This document shows positions 44,931 through 58,431 of a stretch of 64,000 nucleotides of DNA, piece by piece. Every line of letters begins with the position of its first letter. The stretch's first letter is position 1. Source of the DNA: Meghimatium bilineatum (taxonomy: Eukaryota > Mollusca > Gastropoda > Stylommatophora > Philomycidae); contig CM067315.1 in the NCBI GenBank assembly GCA_034231615.1, positions 13,828,267-13,892,266 of the forward strand, read 5' to 3'. The position numbers and the translations under genes are program-made. The notes under the pieces were generated by a model that searched no databases, was not told where the DNA came from, and saw only the letters and a list, made by a program, of their open reading frames with translations.

Positions 44931-45375
44931 CTTAATTTTATAAGACATTCTGTGAAGTCTATGAATATTCTGTAAGATAGAACACATAATTTTATAAGAC
45001 ATTCTATATACTTCAAGAGTGTTCTGAGCATGAAACGCTGAGGCAGACATATTGGCCAGAGGAAACAACACTGGAATCAAAGCTCTATGGATCACTGTAT
45101 GAACTACAACAGACAGTGAGTTTTATTAAGGAGACAGAATTACAGATATAGACATGTTTCAAGGTGAACGAAAGAAGAAAACAAGAATAAGACATTCTGT
45201 GAAATCTATGAATATTCTGTAAGATAGAACACATAATTTTATAAGACATTCTGTGAAGTCTATGAATATTCTGTAAGATAGAACACATAATTTTATAAGA
45301 CATTCTGTGAAGTCTATGAATATTCTGTAAGATAGAACACATAATTTTATAAGACATTCTGTGAAGTCTATCAAT
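44931..45375 (+). repeat. 54-bp minisatellite, interrupted
   Basis: Units of ATAATTTTATAAGACATTCT plus GTGAAGTCTATGAATATTCTG in two blocks (44935-45020 and 45185-45375), separated by about 165 nt of other sequence. Confidence 0.95.
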
Positions 45376-45385
45376 ATTAACCTGA

Positions 45386-45460
45386 GGATGTGCTAGTTCC
45401 CCTAGATGGGTGATAAACCTGAGGATGTGCTAGTTCCCCTAGATGGGTGATGAACCTCAG
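45386..45460 (+). repeat. 40-bp duplication
   Basis: Two units of AACCTGAGGATGTGCTAGTT plus CCCCTAGATGGGTGAT. Confidence 0.9.
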
Positions 45461-46465
45461 AATGTACAAGATACAAACCAGTGAACATTGCATCTTTGCC
45501 ATTTTGTGGCAGTCTCCTAGGCGGCAAAGAAATCTAGAAGTGCTATCACTGCAGATTGGTCAACAGATCTGATGGAAGAATGATGAACTAGTTGGCCCAG
45601 ACATGTATATGCTGCACTCCTGGCAGGACATGATGATCCTGGGATACTGCTACACTGGGATACTGCTACACTGGGATACCTTCCTTCTAGGACTAATCAT
45701 ACATCTATAAACCTCCTTTAATACAAACACACCTCTGAGACAGCAAATCGTATGAGTTTCAGTGTCACTTATGTTACTCAACTGAGGAGGATCTATGCTT
45801 TTATTAGGAGGCTATGGGCTATCAATTGTCAAGATCTACCTGCTCACAGTTAAATGGATTATTTCATCATCACTTACTGATCCCCTTTAACATGAGAGTT
45901 CAACAAATTATATATATATATATCTAGAGAGAGACAGGACCACTATCTAATACGAGACTCAACAGGTATGGTCCTGTCTGAAATGCATACAGTTGTAATG
46001 ATTATATACACTGATATATATATACACGAGAAACAATAGACAAGAAATGACAAATGTCAGGTGGGATTATTATATATATTGTATATAAAAAAAAAATGTT
46101 CATCATTCATTCTTCAACTCTTGTTGGGGGGGGGGGGGGGGGTCGTCAGTAGCTCAGCTTCATTGGTGATCCAAGGTTAAATTTGCAGTTTGGGGGGGGG
46201 GGGGGGGGAGGTGTGTGGTGGTTCCCTTAAATTTTTTAGTTCCACTAACTGATGGCAGGGAAGCGAGCAAAAATTATTTTTTTAAAAAAATTGTTCACAT
46301 AATTTATGGGCAGTTCAAATACAGCTCAGGAGAGAATAAGGAAAACTGAAAACTCCAGCTAGATCTCTTTTACCAGAACAATGTTTCTAGATCAAAAGAT
46401 GTAAATATTGCAGCTCTACTGTAAACTAGCGGTACAAAACTATTATGTTCGTTTACTCAAATCCC
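45461..46465. other. Intergenic with poly-G tracts
   Basis: G runs at about 46125-46142 and 46192-46208, and a short TA tract near 45910. No gene recognised. Confidence 0.45.
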
Positions 46466-46962
46466 AATAGGAAATCTGGGTGGTTATTCTGCTGTTTGGT
46501 GACTCAAATCCCAATATGAAATTTGGGTGGTTATTCTGCTGTTTGGTGACTCAAATCACAATAGGAAATCTGGGTGGTTATTCTGCTGTTTGGTGACTCA
46601 AATCCCAATAGGAAATCTGGGTGGTTATTCTGCTGTTTGGTGACTCAAATCCCAATATGAAATTTGGGTGGTTATGCTGCTGTTTGGTGACTCAAATCAC
46701 AATAGGAAATATGGGTGGTTATTCTGCCGTTTGGTGACTCAAATCCCAATAGGAAATCTGGGTGGTTATTCTGCTGTTTGGTGACTCAAATCCCAATATG
46801 AAATTTGGGTGGTTATTCTGCTGTTTGGTGACTCAAATCACAATAGGAAATCTGGGTGGTTATTCTGCTGTTCAGTGATTCAAATCTCAATAGTAAATCT
46901 GGGTGGTTATTCTGCTGTTCAGTGACTCAAATCCCAATAGGAAATCTGGGTGGTTATTCTGC
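46455..46962 (+). repeat. 47-bp minisatellite
   Basis: About 11 units of GTGACTCAAATCCCAATAGG plus AAATCTGGGTGGTTATTCTGCTGTTTG. Variants alternate (CCCAATAGG, CCCAATATG, CACAATAGG) in a repeating three-unit order, so the higher-order unit is about 141 bp. Confidence 0.97.
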
Positions 46963-47047
46963 AGAAGAGGAGGCTGACTAAGATCTTACTCCACTTCATT
47001 TTCCTCCTTAACTCACTCAGATAATCTCATTAATATTTCTTATATAG

Positions 47048-47182
47048 TATGCAGTCTGTCTTATCACCACACACCCTCTCCTTCTGTGGTATGTCTTGTC
47101 ACCAAACACACTCTCTGTCTGTGGTCTGTCTTGTCACCAAACACACTCTCTGTCTGTGGTCTGTCTTGTCACCATACACCTT
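47048..47182 (+). repeat. 35-bp tandem repeat
   Basis: Three to four units of GTCTTGTCACCAAACACACT plus CTCTGTCTGTGGTCT. Confidence 0.9.
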
Positions 47183-47279
47183 CTACAAACTTGGAATGTA
47201 CTTATATCTGAAGTTTTGTCTCTTCTATAAACTTATGGTGTATTGTCTCTTCTATAAACTTTATGGTGCTTTTAACTCA

Positions 47280-47510
47280 TACAGAGGTTTCTTCCACTGT
47301 TGTTTCTCTGGGCATTCCTATTCTGGAAATTCTTGAAGAATATACTCTGCTGTCTGAGATGCCTATCCACATATCAATGTTGCCAATCTTGAACATTGCA
47401 TACACGTGGATGGTGAGATTATTGTGTCTCGTTCTGAAGTGCAGAATGACAACTTCTGATCTGCTAATTTTGTGAAGCCAACATTTCTGGAACATGCCAT
47501 TCATCCCACA
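47280..47510 (-). mobile_element. LINE RNase H C-terminal fragment
   Basis: On the - strand, KISRSEVVILHFRTRHNNLT and IHVYAMFKIGNIDM resemble the SEV-x-LFRLRTGHNRLN...RKFKIG-x-TD segment downstream of RNase H in invertebrate LINEs. Confidence 0.7.
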
Positions 47511-47904
47511 TTATAATCTACAGAATCGGAACTCTTCCCCCGACTTTAAACAAACTTCAGCAATAGATATAACTCAACCTTCATCGTTCATATAATTATA
47601 ATATAATTATTCATGATCAATCACATCAACATAGAAACTCTTAGTAGCTTCTTCTTCTTTCGTTCACTTGAAACATGTCTATGTAATTCTGTCTCCTGGA
47701 AAAAAAATCACTGGCTTTTGTAGTTCATACAGTGATCCATAGAGCTTTGATTCCAGTGTTGTTTCCGCATAGTGGCTAATATTAGTGGATACAACAGAGG
47801 GGGGGGGGGATTTCAAGGAAAAGAAATTACAGTGATTCTATCAATGAATCCTACACAAAATAGAAAAGTTCACAAGAAAGTAGTGGATTAATCTTCTCAG
47901 CAAC

Positions 47905-48235
47905 ATCCAAACTACTAAATGGATCTAATATCACATGGATCTGCTATCACATGAATCTGCTATCACATGGATCTAATATCACATGGATCTGCTATCACAT
48001 GGATCTGCTATCACATGGATCTGCTATCACATGGATCTACTTTCACATGGATCTAATATCACATGGATCTGCTATCACATGGATCTAATATAACATGAAT
48101 CTACTTTCACATGGATCTGCTATCACATGGATCTAATATAACATGAATCTGCTATCACATGGATCTAATATCACATGGATCTACTTTCACATGGATCTGC
48201 TATCACATGGATCTGCTATCACATGGATCTAATAT
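47905..48235 (+). repeat. 16-bp minisatellite
   Basis: About 20 units of ATGGATCTGCTATCAC with CTAATATCAC and CTACTTTCAC variants, arranged irregularly. Confidence 0.95.
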
Positions 48236-48519
48236 CAGGTATTAGATATATTGATTACCCTCTTCGCAAACCAGACATGTTGATAGGTGCTCAAATTAAT
48301 CTTCACTTTAGTAAATCTCTCAGGGTATAAATGCTGATTTATCTGGTTCTATGTTGGTTCACTGCTCTTTTTGAAATCTTAATTAGGTGTTCTCTACAGG
48401 CCACACCTACAGTCACTTCCAATTCATGCATTCTCAATATTGGAGTCACGCTAATTTATCTCAAAATTATCTGATCATGCGGACTCACGTAAAGCAATGA
48501 GTATGTCTGCTCAGTCCAT

Positions 48520-49560
48520 AGGTTGACCATCTGTTATGGTGGCAAAGCTAGCTAATTGGTCGGCCCATTCATTTCCTTCCACACCCACAGACAAGCTGAG
48601 TTTTCGCAGTGAGGCCTGCATTTTAGCTCTCTAATGACTCCACCTGCGTTACGACAAATACTTCCATTGTTAGACTGCTTTTTGTTTCGGCAAAGGCTCC
48701 ACTGGCTGCATGTACTGTTCTTCCTTGTGATCTGGTAGTAAAGGCACACATGCATTGCTGGTGGCAGATGACCAAACTGTCCATGTAAATCACACCATCT
48801 GTGTCATCGGCATGATCGCAGGTGAGTGCCTTCACCTCAGCATCCATGCTCACAGGACTGTTCTCAGCACTCTCTAATGAGTGTAATGACGGCCTTTTGA
48901 AAGACCATAGGAATAGATGCCCATTCCTCAACAGGAGTTATGCCTTCTGGGGCGCAAATCTGTTTACTGGCATCCTCGGCACAACCCATCCACGATTTGC
49001 CTCTCTTGATCCTGCTTTCTTTCACACGAGGAAGCTCAATGTGTAGTGGGTGGTCTATGTCAGAACTCACTCTGAGGTATGCATGGGCACGCCACATATC
49101 AATTCAATGAGATATGCTCTGAAAATGGAGAAACCTCATAGTCACACAGAGTTTGTCCCTTGTGCAACCAAGGATCAATTCATTTTGAATTCTCTCCTCT
49201 CAATCTGTGTATGACTGGCAGTGATATCAATGCATATTCAATGACAGGGAGGACAAGAGCCGTATTTAGGATTACGAGATATGATTGTTTAGTATCAACC
49301 GCTGCCATCACTCGCAGAGCTGAAAGACCTTCTTTGGCCTTTGCAATAACATAATCAACGCGTACCCAAAAGCACAGACTATGATAAAATCGCATGCCCA
49401 GGTATTGTAAGGATGAGATCCTGATAACATTGTACCCTCTTATCTCCACCGTCTGTGTCGTAGACTTTACAATGTGATCACTAAAAGAGAACCATGTCAC
49501 CGCAGCCTTCTTTTGGTTGATGAGTGCTCCAGAATCATCCAACCAGGGGAGATAATACGG
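48520..49560 (-). mobile_element. Degraded LINE, RT end to RNase H
   Basis: Read on the - strand from 49560: ALINQKKAAVTWFSFS, ISSLQYLGMRF, IAKAKEGLSALRVMAAVDTK and LPVIEYAL (RT thumb region). Through many stops it reaches VGVEGNEWADQLA near 48550 (end of RNase H, the GNE-W-AD motif). Clearly a pseudogene. Confidence 0.8.
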
Positions 49561-49599
49561 TATAGCTCATTCTGCAGTAATCTGACAGTATCTATTTGG

Positions 49600-49690
49600 G
49601 GACAAATAAAACTCACACAGAGGAAAAATAACACCCACACAGAGGACAAATAACACCCACACAGAGGACAAATAAAACCCACATAAAAGA
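49600..49690 (+). repeat. 22-bp tandem repeat
   Basis: Three to four units of CACACAGAGGACAAATAACACC. Confidence 0.9.
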
Positions 49691-50015
49691 CATGTGTTTC
49701 TCCCTACATTGTGCATGTTTTCACTAGCTTTCATCTTCCAAGGATCAGGACAATGGAAGGGGGGGGGGGGCCTCTACACAATGCATTCTCTAAATTATCT
49801 GATTGTCATTAAATACTGTAGGGCCCTATAGTATAGGTATCCTACCAGCACACAATTCATATTTAAAAATAAATTATTTGATTTATAAAATTTGACATTA
49901 AAAAAAACATATAACTTTTGCTATATTGAATTTCTGGTTCAATGGAATGTCTCTTGCAGGTTCTTAATCTAATATTTAACACCTACAAAATATACAAATA
50001 TTTGCTTCTTTTCCT
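49691..50015. other. Intergenic, no gene recognised
   Basis: Contains a poly-G run at 49759-49769. Nothing else supported. Confidence 0.4.
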
Positions 50016-50742
50016 AGAAGTGTCTTTGAAGTATATTAGAAGTGTCTTTGAAGTATATTAGAAGTGTCTTTGAAGTACATTAGAAGTGTCTTTGAAGTAC
50101 ATTAGAAGTGTCTTTGAAGTACATTAGAAGTGTCTTTGAAGTACATTAGAAGTGTCTTTGAAGTACATTAGAAGTGTCTTTGAAGTACATTAGAAGTGTC
50201 TTTGAAGTACATTAGAAGTGTCTTTGAAGTACATTAGAAGTGTCTTTGAAGTATATTAGAAGTATATTAGAAGTGTCTTTGAAGTATATTAGAAGTGTCT
50301 TTGAAGTATATTAGAAGTGTCTTTGAAGTATATTAGAAGTGTCTTTGAAGTATATTAGAAGTGTCTTTGAAGTATATTAGAAGTGTCTTTGAAGTATATT
50401 AGAAGTGTCTTTGAAGTATATTAGAAGTGTCTTTGAAGTATATTAGAAGTGTCTTTGAAGTATATTATTAGTGTCTTTGAAGTATATTAGAAGTGTCTTT
50501 GAAGTATATTAGAAGTGTCTTTGAAGTATATTAGAAGTGTCTTTGAAGTATATTAGAAGTGTCTTTGAAGTATATTATAGAAGTGTCTTTGAAGTATATT
50601 AGAAGTGTCTTTGAAGTATATTAGAAGTGTCTTTGAAGTATATTAGAAGTGTCTTTGAAGTATATTAGAAGTGTCTTTGAAGTATATTAGAAGTGTCTTT
50701 ATATTAGAAGTGTCTTTGAAGTATATTAGAAGTGTCTTTGCA
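50016..50742 (+). repeat. 21-bp minisatellite
   Basis: About 34 units of GAAGTATATTAGAAGTGTCTT. An early block carries GAAGTACATTAG, and a few units are shortened or extended (50255, 50465, 50575, 50700). Confidence 0.98.
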
Positions 50743-53700
50743 GAAAACTGCATACATGGTGGATTTACTAAATACAGATCAAGTATTTTCTCACTCTCTA
50801 AAATAGAAGACCTCTGTGTTGACAAAGCAAAAGAAAACAGAACAGTAATAACAATATTAGTAAAATTAATAATAACAATAACTAGTAACAATAATAATAA
50901 TAATAATCCTGATAATAATTGTGACAATAACAAAAAAATTCAAACACAAGCCATGTTCACTGAACAATACAGTCATTCTGCCTAGAAAGCATAAAAACAT
51001 ACAGGACTGATTCATTTTAATAGTTGTCTAGACCAGTAACCACAATATGAATAAACTTTTTTTTTTAAAATCACTCACTTTTTTTAAAAATATTACAATT
51101 CTGCATATACAACCAGCTGTTGAATGATTGGCTACAACATGGACGGCCATGATGTCATCTGTGTAAGACATACATATTTCAGATATAGGCTTATATACAA
51201 ATATAAATTGGTAACGGTCATTCTGTAGCATAGAATGTCATAGGGATTTTGGGCGTATTGAACTGAATTAAGATCCATCTTTCTGAATCTGGAGGTTCAC
51301 TGATATTTCTTGAGACAATTACCTTTCCAAATGTCGAAATTGAGCATCTATTTGTATTGCTGATCTGATTGGAAAGTGATCACCCTAGGTGTTGGAACAT
51401 TGAACCTGTCAGTAATATTGAACTGACCTAACCTCATCATTATTTAGTATCATATTTTACAGTTTGGCTGAGATAACTTGTGATTTGATAATGTATAAAA
51501 TCCAAACCAGAGTCCAGTGTGTATATTTTAAACCATACCGGCAGGCCAAGTAGAAATGGACTAACAGGCAGTATTTGTTCACCCCTGGTCTAAACTGAAA
51601 GCACAGATATTAATTTTGCAGTAACACACCTAATATTATTAATATTATTCTCAAGGTCATCAGAACATAAGAACCACTGACGAGGCAAAGAACAAATATG
51701 TATCATCATCTAAAATCAATCAATATTTTCTGTGAAAGTTTTAATATCAGTGACTTCGCCATGACAATAGTGACATTTGTTATAATTAAGTTCAACTGCT
51801 GCAATGTCTCATCATCATCATCATCAGGTGCAGTCCACAACTCTCTGTTTCAAGTATCTTTAATCAGGAGAGCTGACAAACGTTACTTGCTCTTTGCCGT
51901 GCAATGATGTCAGATTAATATCTTCTCTTGTTGTCATCCTCGATATGTATCCCCCTCACTCTTGTCTCATAACGTGACCAAAATATACACACGGTCTTAG
52001 TTGTCTAACTTTAAGATTGTTTTTAAAGTCTAGTTCACCGTAACTTGAGAACCATTTATTCTCAATACAACAACATTCACAACCCTGATATCACGAAAAC
52101 AGACTCTTGATTCCACCAAAATATATTTATCTCAAAACAAACATACATTCATAACTGACAAAACATATATGCAAAAGCTATCTGTAGCATTAAACAGCCT
52201 CAGAACCATCTGACTAAAACTTGGATCCGATTTGCTTGAAGGTAAGACAAATATTAAAACAACGCAGGCCATATGTTTATCCGAATACATTAATCTTACC
52301 ACAATATTTGAAAATAGTACAGAAATTTCATAAAACTACTGGCACTGATCACAATAGATAAGTTTTAAATATCAACATGAGAAAATACCAAAGAGTATTT
52401 TCATCTGATTTGTACTAAAGTTACAATGACTTCCAGCATGGATATCTTCACATTTTGTATGACAATTATTAGACTTAATAAATAGCTGGAATGTATAACT
52501 TTCTCCCCTCAAAAAATGGAGAAAATAGACCCTGCCTCTTGCCTTTTTTAACAAGAAAAATTATATTAATAATAAAAATTATATGAAAAAAAGATACATT
52601 AACAACAATCATGAATTTAAAAAAAAAAAATGACTTGTCTTTAACCCAAAACTGGTTGTGCTTCTTTCTTCTCTGTTTATGTGCATTTTTGGGAGATTTT
52701 AGTCATGCTATGAGGGACACAATCAAAATCTTTAATGTACATGTCACGTCGTCTGTTATGGCAGAGCAGCCTTTATTTCCACAGCCCATAGAAAGCCTCA
52801 GAATTCCACTACCCTGTACTCTTTCACAGGAAAAACATGCAGTAACGAAAGTTTATGAGGGGGTAGCATTCAATAAGTAGGTCACAAACTAATGTGGACA
52901 AGAATAGAAATGGAATAGGTTTTACTGTGTACAGGATGGATTATTAGATTACAGCATCTAGTTTTATGATTAATGTGTGTGTCAGGTTATAGCTGTACCA
53001 GTAATGTACAAGCAACCATGATCAGCATGGATATTGTTGGCATTTTATAGACTTTCTGCCAATGATGTTCATAAGGAGCTGAGAACTGTTTATTGTATAA
53101 ATCCATCCATAACTGGGTAAATCTTGTATAAATCCATCCATAACTGGGTAAATCAATTTTCACAAGAGCATCACATCACTTGCTGATAAAGCATGACCTG
53201 GTTGTCCTGTTGAATTTGTAATGGAAGCTACCGTGCAGGTGGAGAAAATTATTCAAGCTGACCAGGAAAATATAATTCTATACAGAATAGCAGCTACAAT
53301 AGGGTGTTCAGCCTACAGTATAATTCACAATAGGGTAGGGTGTTCAGACTAGAGCATAATACACAATACAGCGTTCAGCCTACATTATAGTGCATGGTGA
53401 ATTGAAATTCTATAAAGTGTGCTTGCTCATAAATAATGTGGAGAAATGAAGGAAAAATGTCAGCCTAAAATTTATATATTTTTTTCAGAAAATGTTTATA
53501 TTGTATTTTATCTCCCAGTCATTTGTGACTTATTTATTGACCTCAATTTTTAGGCAAGTCACCAGGCGAAGTTCTCAGTCTTTTCTAGATCTGAGATGTA
53601 AATATAATTTCAGAATAACCGGCAGGCAGGAGAGAACTCTGGAGTGCATATTCACCACCCCACTACAAAGAACTCTGCAGCATATATTCACTGTCACAAC

Positions 53701-53990
53701 TTGCTGAAGTCAAGGTAGTTCAGAATATTAATTCATGCTAGTTATGCACAGCTTTCTCGAGATCTATACATATGACCAGTTCCTTGGACAAGTTTGTCAA
53801 CCAAATTCAAATTTTGTCAACGTTAACTTAAGTGGAACACTTTTTACCTCAACCTGGCAACACTATTTACAGCAAGATCCAAAACACTGGTACAACAAAT
53901 CTGATATGATGTGGACATTTTAAACTTTCTGTTACATTCTTTCAAGAAATTTAGTCCTGAAAACCATTGGTTGATATTGTAATCTGTAGA
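50743..53990. other. Intergenic, no gene recognised
   Basis: Mostly unique AT-rich DNA. A 35-nt duplication (AAATCCATCCATAACTGGGT) at 53100-53155 and a TAGGGTGTTCAG repeat at 53300-53375. Short open frames here show no family motif. Confidence 0.4.
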
Positions 53991-54004
53991 ATTACTGTCC
54001 AAAT

Positions 54005-54206
54005 CTGTGGTGGCATGGTACAGAGAGTATCTGTGACAACCAAGGTACTGGGTTTGAATCCCCCTGCAGGCAATTGTACCTCCAGATTGTTCAGAAAGCA
54101 ATGGCACACTAATAAAATATTTATATTACCTAGAAAATCACTACTGCCAAAAAGTGCTGGGTTAATGGCTATGTCCTGAATAGGATATGCTACCAATTTA
54201 TTATGT
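54005..54206 (+). mobile_element. SINE family 1, full-length copy
   Basis: B-box-like GGGTTTGAATCC, then GATTGTTCAGAAAGCAATGG and AATAGGATATGCTACCAATTT. Colinear with 19043-19220 but more diverged. Confidence 0.75.
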
Positions 54207-54242
54207 TATAGAATTGTTTTAGAATGCCTTTCAAATAGAGTC

Positions 54243-54385
54243 ATGTCACACTCAGATGTTGATAGTGGATACCTAGACCCTCAGGCTTGTATGGATCTCT
54301 GACATGGATCTCATTTTGTGGATTTGCTAGTGGATACCTAGACCCCCAGACTTGTATGGATCTCTTACATGGATCTCATTTTGGA
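54243..54385 (+). repeat. 70-bp duplication
   Basis: Two units with GTGGATACCTAGACCCYCAG and GTATGGATCTCTKACATGGA. Confidence 0.9.
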
Positions 54386-54429
54386 TAGGTAATGAGTAAT
54401 AGAAATTGATAAAATGACTGCCCACACAG

Positions 54430-55678
54430 AGGGTCAGTCACCTAGAAGCTATGCTAAAGCTGGATGTGTCAGGCAGATAGAAAGTGTGCTGGGTATAAGA
54501 ATGATGAGAAAACCCATCGAGTATCAAAGAAAGAGTTACCATATGATTAAGGTTATACTGAATGGGGGAATCATAGTATATATGGATGTGTCTCAGTGCA
54601 ATGATGATGATAACTTGACTTGACATTATTTTGGCATTGAGATTTATGTTATAAACTAGGAAGATACAACTAAGAAGACGTTGTATCAACAGGCCATGTT
54701 TTTTTCTCCTACCATCTGTAATGACTTTGCTCAAAGAATGAAGCCAGATAACTGTTGATATGTTCCTATGACAGAAACTGGTCAGACGTGGATTATAAAA
54801 TATACTGGTGTTATGTCAAAATAGCAACATTCTGACACGATGACATAAGTGTAATGGTCATGTCCTCAGATGAGGAGCCACACATGAGGTTGTGTTGATA
54901 AGGACTTTGGAGGGCAAATATAAGATGGAACCTTAAAAATTGTTAAAAACTTGGATTCTTTGTTACCTCTAATATTTTATGGTAGTGCGTCCTGATATAA
55001 CATTATTGGACTTTGCTGTTCGTTGGTTGAAAAGAGCACGCCTATCCAAAAGAGAGGTAAACTCATTAACTACCAACTACCAATATAAGATGGGATGATT
55101 AAATATCACATGGTGAAAAACAGCAAAGGTGTGAATGAAGATTAATGGGTCAGAGATGAGATGACTACAGACTGCGCAAGGATTTTGTTGTTGTTAAGGA
55201 TGCTACAAGTCTTTGCTCAAAGTTTGCTTTGATATTAGTTAAGGAAACTAGAAAAGAAAATGTAACAATAGCTTACATTTACAAACTTTCATATCACTAC
55301 TTGACTCATTCTAGAACATGGACAGTTCTGAAATAATAGTTACTTTCTGCAGTTATAGTGGCGGTATTGCCTGAACCACAATCTCCTTTATTTTTTAATG
55401 ATAAACAAGTTCTGATATAATCGAATCGGATTCATGTCCGCGGTTAAAGGAGCATAGGGTTATAAAAAGGGTTTAAAAAAATGACCAGAATAACTTCTGA
55501 AATGCTCTCCTTTACAAGGCCATGCAACCAACCACACCAGATATAAATAAACTTGTTCAGGACAAGACAAATCAAGGCTTATGACAACATGGAATAGTGT
55601 TTAGCACAAATGAGGGGGTAGACAATTAGAACAAGGACTGAGAAGAGACAAGATGAGTGATGCAACAAGTCATCTGCA
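54430..55678. other. GIPC 3' flank
   Basis: A short forward family A piece (GCTATGCTAAAGCTGGATGTGT) at 54448-54485. TTTATT at 55387-55392 is AATAAA on the - strand, about 290 nt past the GIPC stop, and is a candidate polyadenylation signal. Confidence 0.5.
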
Positions 55679-55863
55679 TTAAAATTGCTCGTTGAATTCT
55701 GCTGATTTGTTCAAACGCCCACTCTTAGCATCTGATATAGCACCCCACATGTCAAAAATGAAGTCATCCGTGAAACCAAACATCTGAAGGTCAGATTCAT
55801 CAATTCCAACTGTAAACTCATGCGGGTTGTTTGACTTGCTTCCAAGCTCCCATATTGTTTGTG
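55679..55863 (-). CDS. GIPC: GIPC adaptor, terminal exon (GH2 domain)
   Basis: On the - strand the exon begins after TTCTTAG and ends with the stop at 55679. It encodes QTIWELGSKSNNPHEF, DESDLQMFGFTDDFIFDMWG and AISDAKSGRL, matching the C-terminal GH2 domain of GIPC1-3 (WGAI-x-DAK-x-GR ending). A short extra tail follows. GH2 binds the myosin VI tail; GIPC links PDZ cargo receptors to endocytic transport. It enters in phase 1 from the exon at 59027. Confidence 0.93.
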
Positions 55864-55889
55864 CTAAGAAAGAGAAACAAGAGACACAA

Positions 55890-56340
55890 TGAAGTAATTC
55901 ATTGGAAATAACTATTACAGTATCAATATCATGATTGCAATGGAAATAACTATTAAAGTATCAATATCATGATTGCAATGGAAATTATTAAAGTATCAAT
56001 ATCATAATGGAAATAACTATTGAAGTATCAATATCGTAATGGAAATAACTATTGAAGTATCAATATCATGATTGCAATGGAAATAACTATTAAAGTATCA
56101 ATATCGTGATTGCAATGGAAATAACTATTAAAGTATCAATATCGTGATTGTAATGGAAATAACTATTGAAGTATCAATATCATAATGGAAATAACTATTG
56201 AAGTATCAATATCGTAATGGAAATAACTATTGAAGTATCAATATCATGATTGCAATGGAAATAACTATTAAAGTATCAATATCGTGATTGCAATGGAAAT
56301 AACTATTAAAGTATCAATATCCTGATTGCAATGCAATATA
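55890..56340 (+). repeat. 37-bp minisatellite in GIPC intron
   Basis: About 13 units of AATGGAAATAACTATTAAAG plus TATCAATATCGTGATTGC, with some lacking the GATTGC part. Confidence 0.95.
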
Positions 56341-56735
56341 ACTAACTAAAGTCAAATAAAATGGTGGCACAATGTATCTCCATTCTCTGAACCACATCCA
56401 GCTTGAAATATACCGGTAGTAAGGCCAGTAATCTGTAAACTTAAAATAATTCCAGTGGGAAATTGAGAACAAACTCTAAAACAAAATAACTTGCCATTAC
56501 ATTGGAGCAGCCAACCACCAACACCCACAGTAACTCTCCCAGAGTATGCTGCACATGATAGGAAAATGAATATACAAAAGGAGTAGGACACTTCTCAACA
56601 ATGCCTAGACCATCACATACGGATCTACTGCCCAGGCCATGCAGGAATGTGGGGGCAACGAAAGAGCTAATGCAAATAGCTGGCGGATAAAGATATGGAT
56701 GACAAAGTGATGCGAAGAGACTGAGCTGAGTTAAT
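56341..56735. other. GIPC intron, no feature recognised
   Basis: Unique sequence between two arrays. Confidence 0.4.
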
Positions 56736-58010
56736 GAGGTAGTTATAGATAAACTAGACAAACGGTGTAGTTGATGCTGACAGAGATAAACTAGACAAAC
56801 TGTGAAGTTGATGCTGACAGAGATAAACTAGACAAACGGTGAAGTTGATGCTGACAGAGATAAACTAGACAAACGGTGAAGTTGATGCTGACAGAGATAA
56901 ACTTGACAAACTGTGAAATTGATGCTGACAAATATAAACTAGACAAACGGTGAAGTTGATGCTGACAGAGATAAACTTGACAAACGGTGAAGTTGATGCT
57001 GACAGAGATAAACTAGACAAACGGTGAAGTTGATGCTGACAGAGATAAACTAGACAAACGGTGAAGTTGATGCTGACAGAGATAAACTAGACAAACGGTG
57101 AAGTTGATGCTGACAGAGATAAACTAGACAAACGGTGAAGTTGATGATGACAGAGATAAACTAGACAAACGGTGAAGTTGATGCTGACAGAGATAAGCTA
57201 GACAAACGGTGAAGTTGATGCTGACAGAGATAAACTAGACAAACGGTGAAGTTGATGCTGACAGAGATAAACTTGACAAACGGTGAAGTTGATGCTGACA
57301 GAGATAAACTAGACAAACGGTGAAGTTGATGCTGACAGAGATAAACTAGACAAACGGTGAAGTTGATGCTGACAGAGATAAACTAGACAAACGGTGAAGT
57401 TGATGCTGACAGAGATAAACTAGACAAACGGTGAAGTTGATGCTGACAGAGATAAACTAGACAAACGGTGAAGTTGATGATGACAGAGATAAACTAGACA
57501 AACGGTGAAGTTGATGCTGACAGAGATAAGCTAGACAAACGGTGAAGTTGATGCTGACAGAGATAAACTTGACAAACGGTGAAGTTGATGCTGACAGAGA
57601 TAAACTTGACAAACGGTGAAGTTGATGCTGACAGAGATAAACTAGACAAACGGTGAAGTTGATGCTGACAGAGATAAACTAGACAAACGGTGAAGTTGAT
57701 GCTGACAGAGATAAACTTGACAAACGGTGAAGTTGATGCTGACAGAGATAAACTAGACAAACGGTGAAGTTGATGCTAACAGAGATAAACTAGACAAACG
57801 GTGAAGTTGATGCTGACAGAGATAAACTAGACAAACGGTGAAGTTGATGCTGACAGAGATAAACTAGACAAACGGTGAAGTTGATGCTGACAGAGATAAA
57901 CTAGACAAACAGTGAAGTTGATGCTGACAGAGATAAGCTAGACAAACGGTGAAGTTGATGCTGACAGAGATAAACTAGACAAACGATGAATTTGATGCTG
58001 ACAGAGACAA
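56736..58010 (+). repeat. 37-bp minisatellite, 1.3 kb
   Basis: About 34 units of ACAGAGATAAACTAGACAAA plus CGGTGAAGTTGATGCTG. The spacing of variants (ATGATG, AAGCTAG, ACTTGAC) shows blocks of several units duplicated together, for example 57130-57200 and 57475-57540. Confidence 0.98.
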
Positions 58011-58430
58011 TGTACATGTTCAGAGAATTATAGAAATGGGAGTGGCCAAAGGAAAGAGTAGGAAGTACGTCCTCACTGAAAAGACCAGAAGAACCCACAG
58101 CCAACAACTGACTCGAACATTGAGCCTATGTAATTTTGGATGGCACTTGTCACTGTGATCAGGCTGGAAAATCTGTCTACTCTTACATTTCCCCTAATAC
58201 CCATGTGTCCAGGTACAAAAATTAAGATAACTCTTCAGCACAGACTTCATCAACCACTGATGGTGTGTAAATAACCCGACTGTATCTTTAAAAGTTTACT
58301 CATAGCATTTCCAGCAAGAAATAGTGGTCTAGTAAACGGAGACATCCACATTGTGTTGCCATTTTATTTGAACCATGATCCACCAACACCAATTAACAAT
58401 TTGGGGTAACAATAATAAACATATACAGCA
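58011..58430. other. GIPC intron, no feature recognised
   Basis: Unique sequence. Confidence 0.4.
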
Positions 58431-58431
58431 G

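Noticed and set aside
52611..52880. 89-codon ORF with hydrophobic start
   Set aside because: No recognisable family, no splice context, AT-rich composition like its surroundings.
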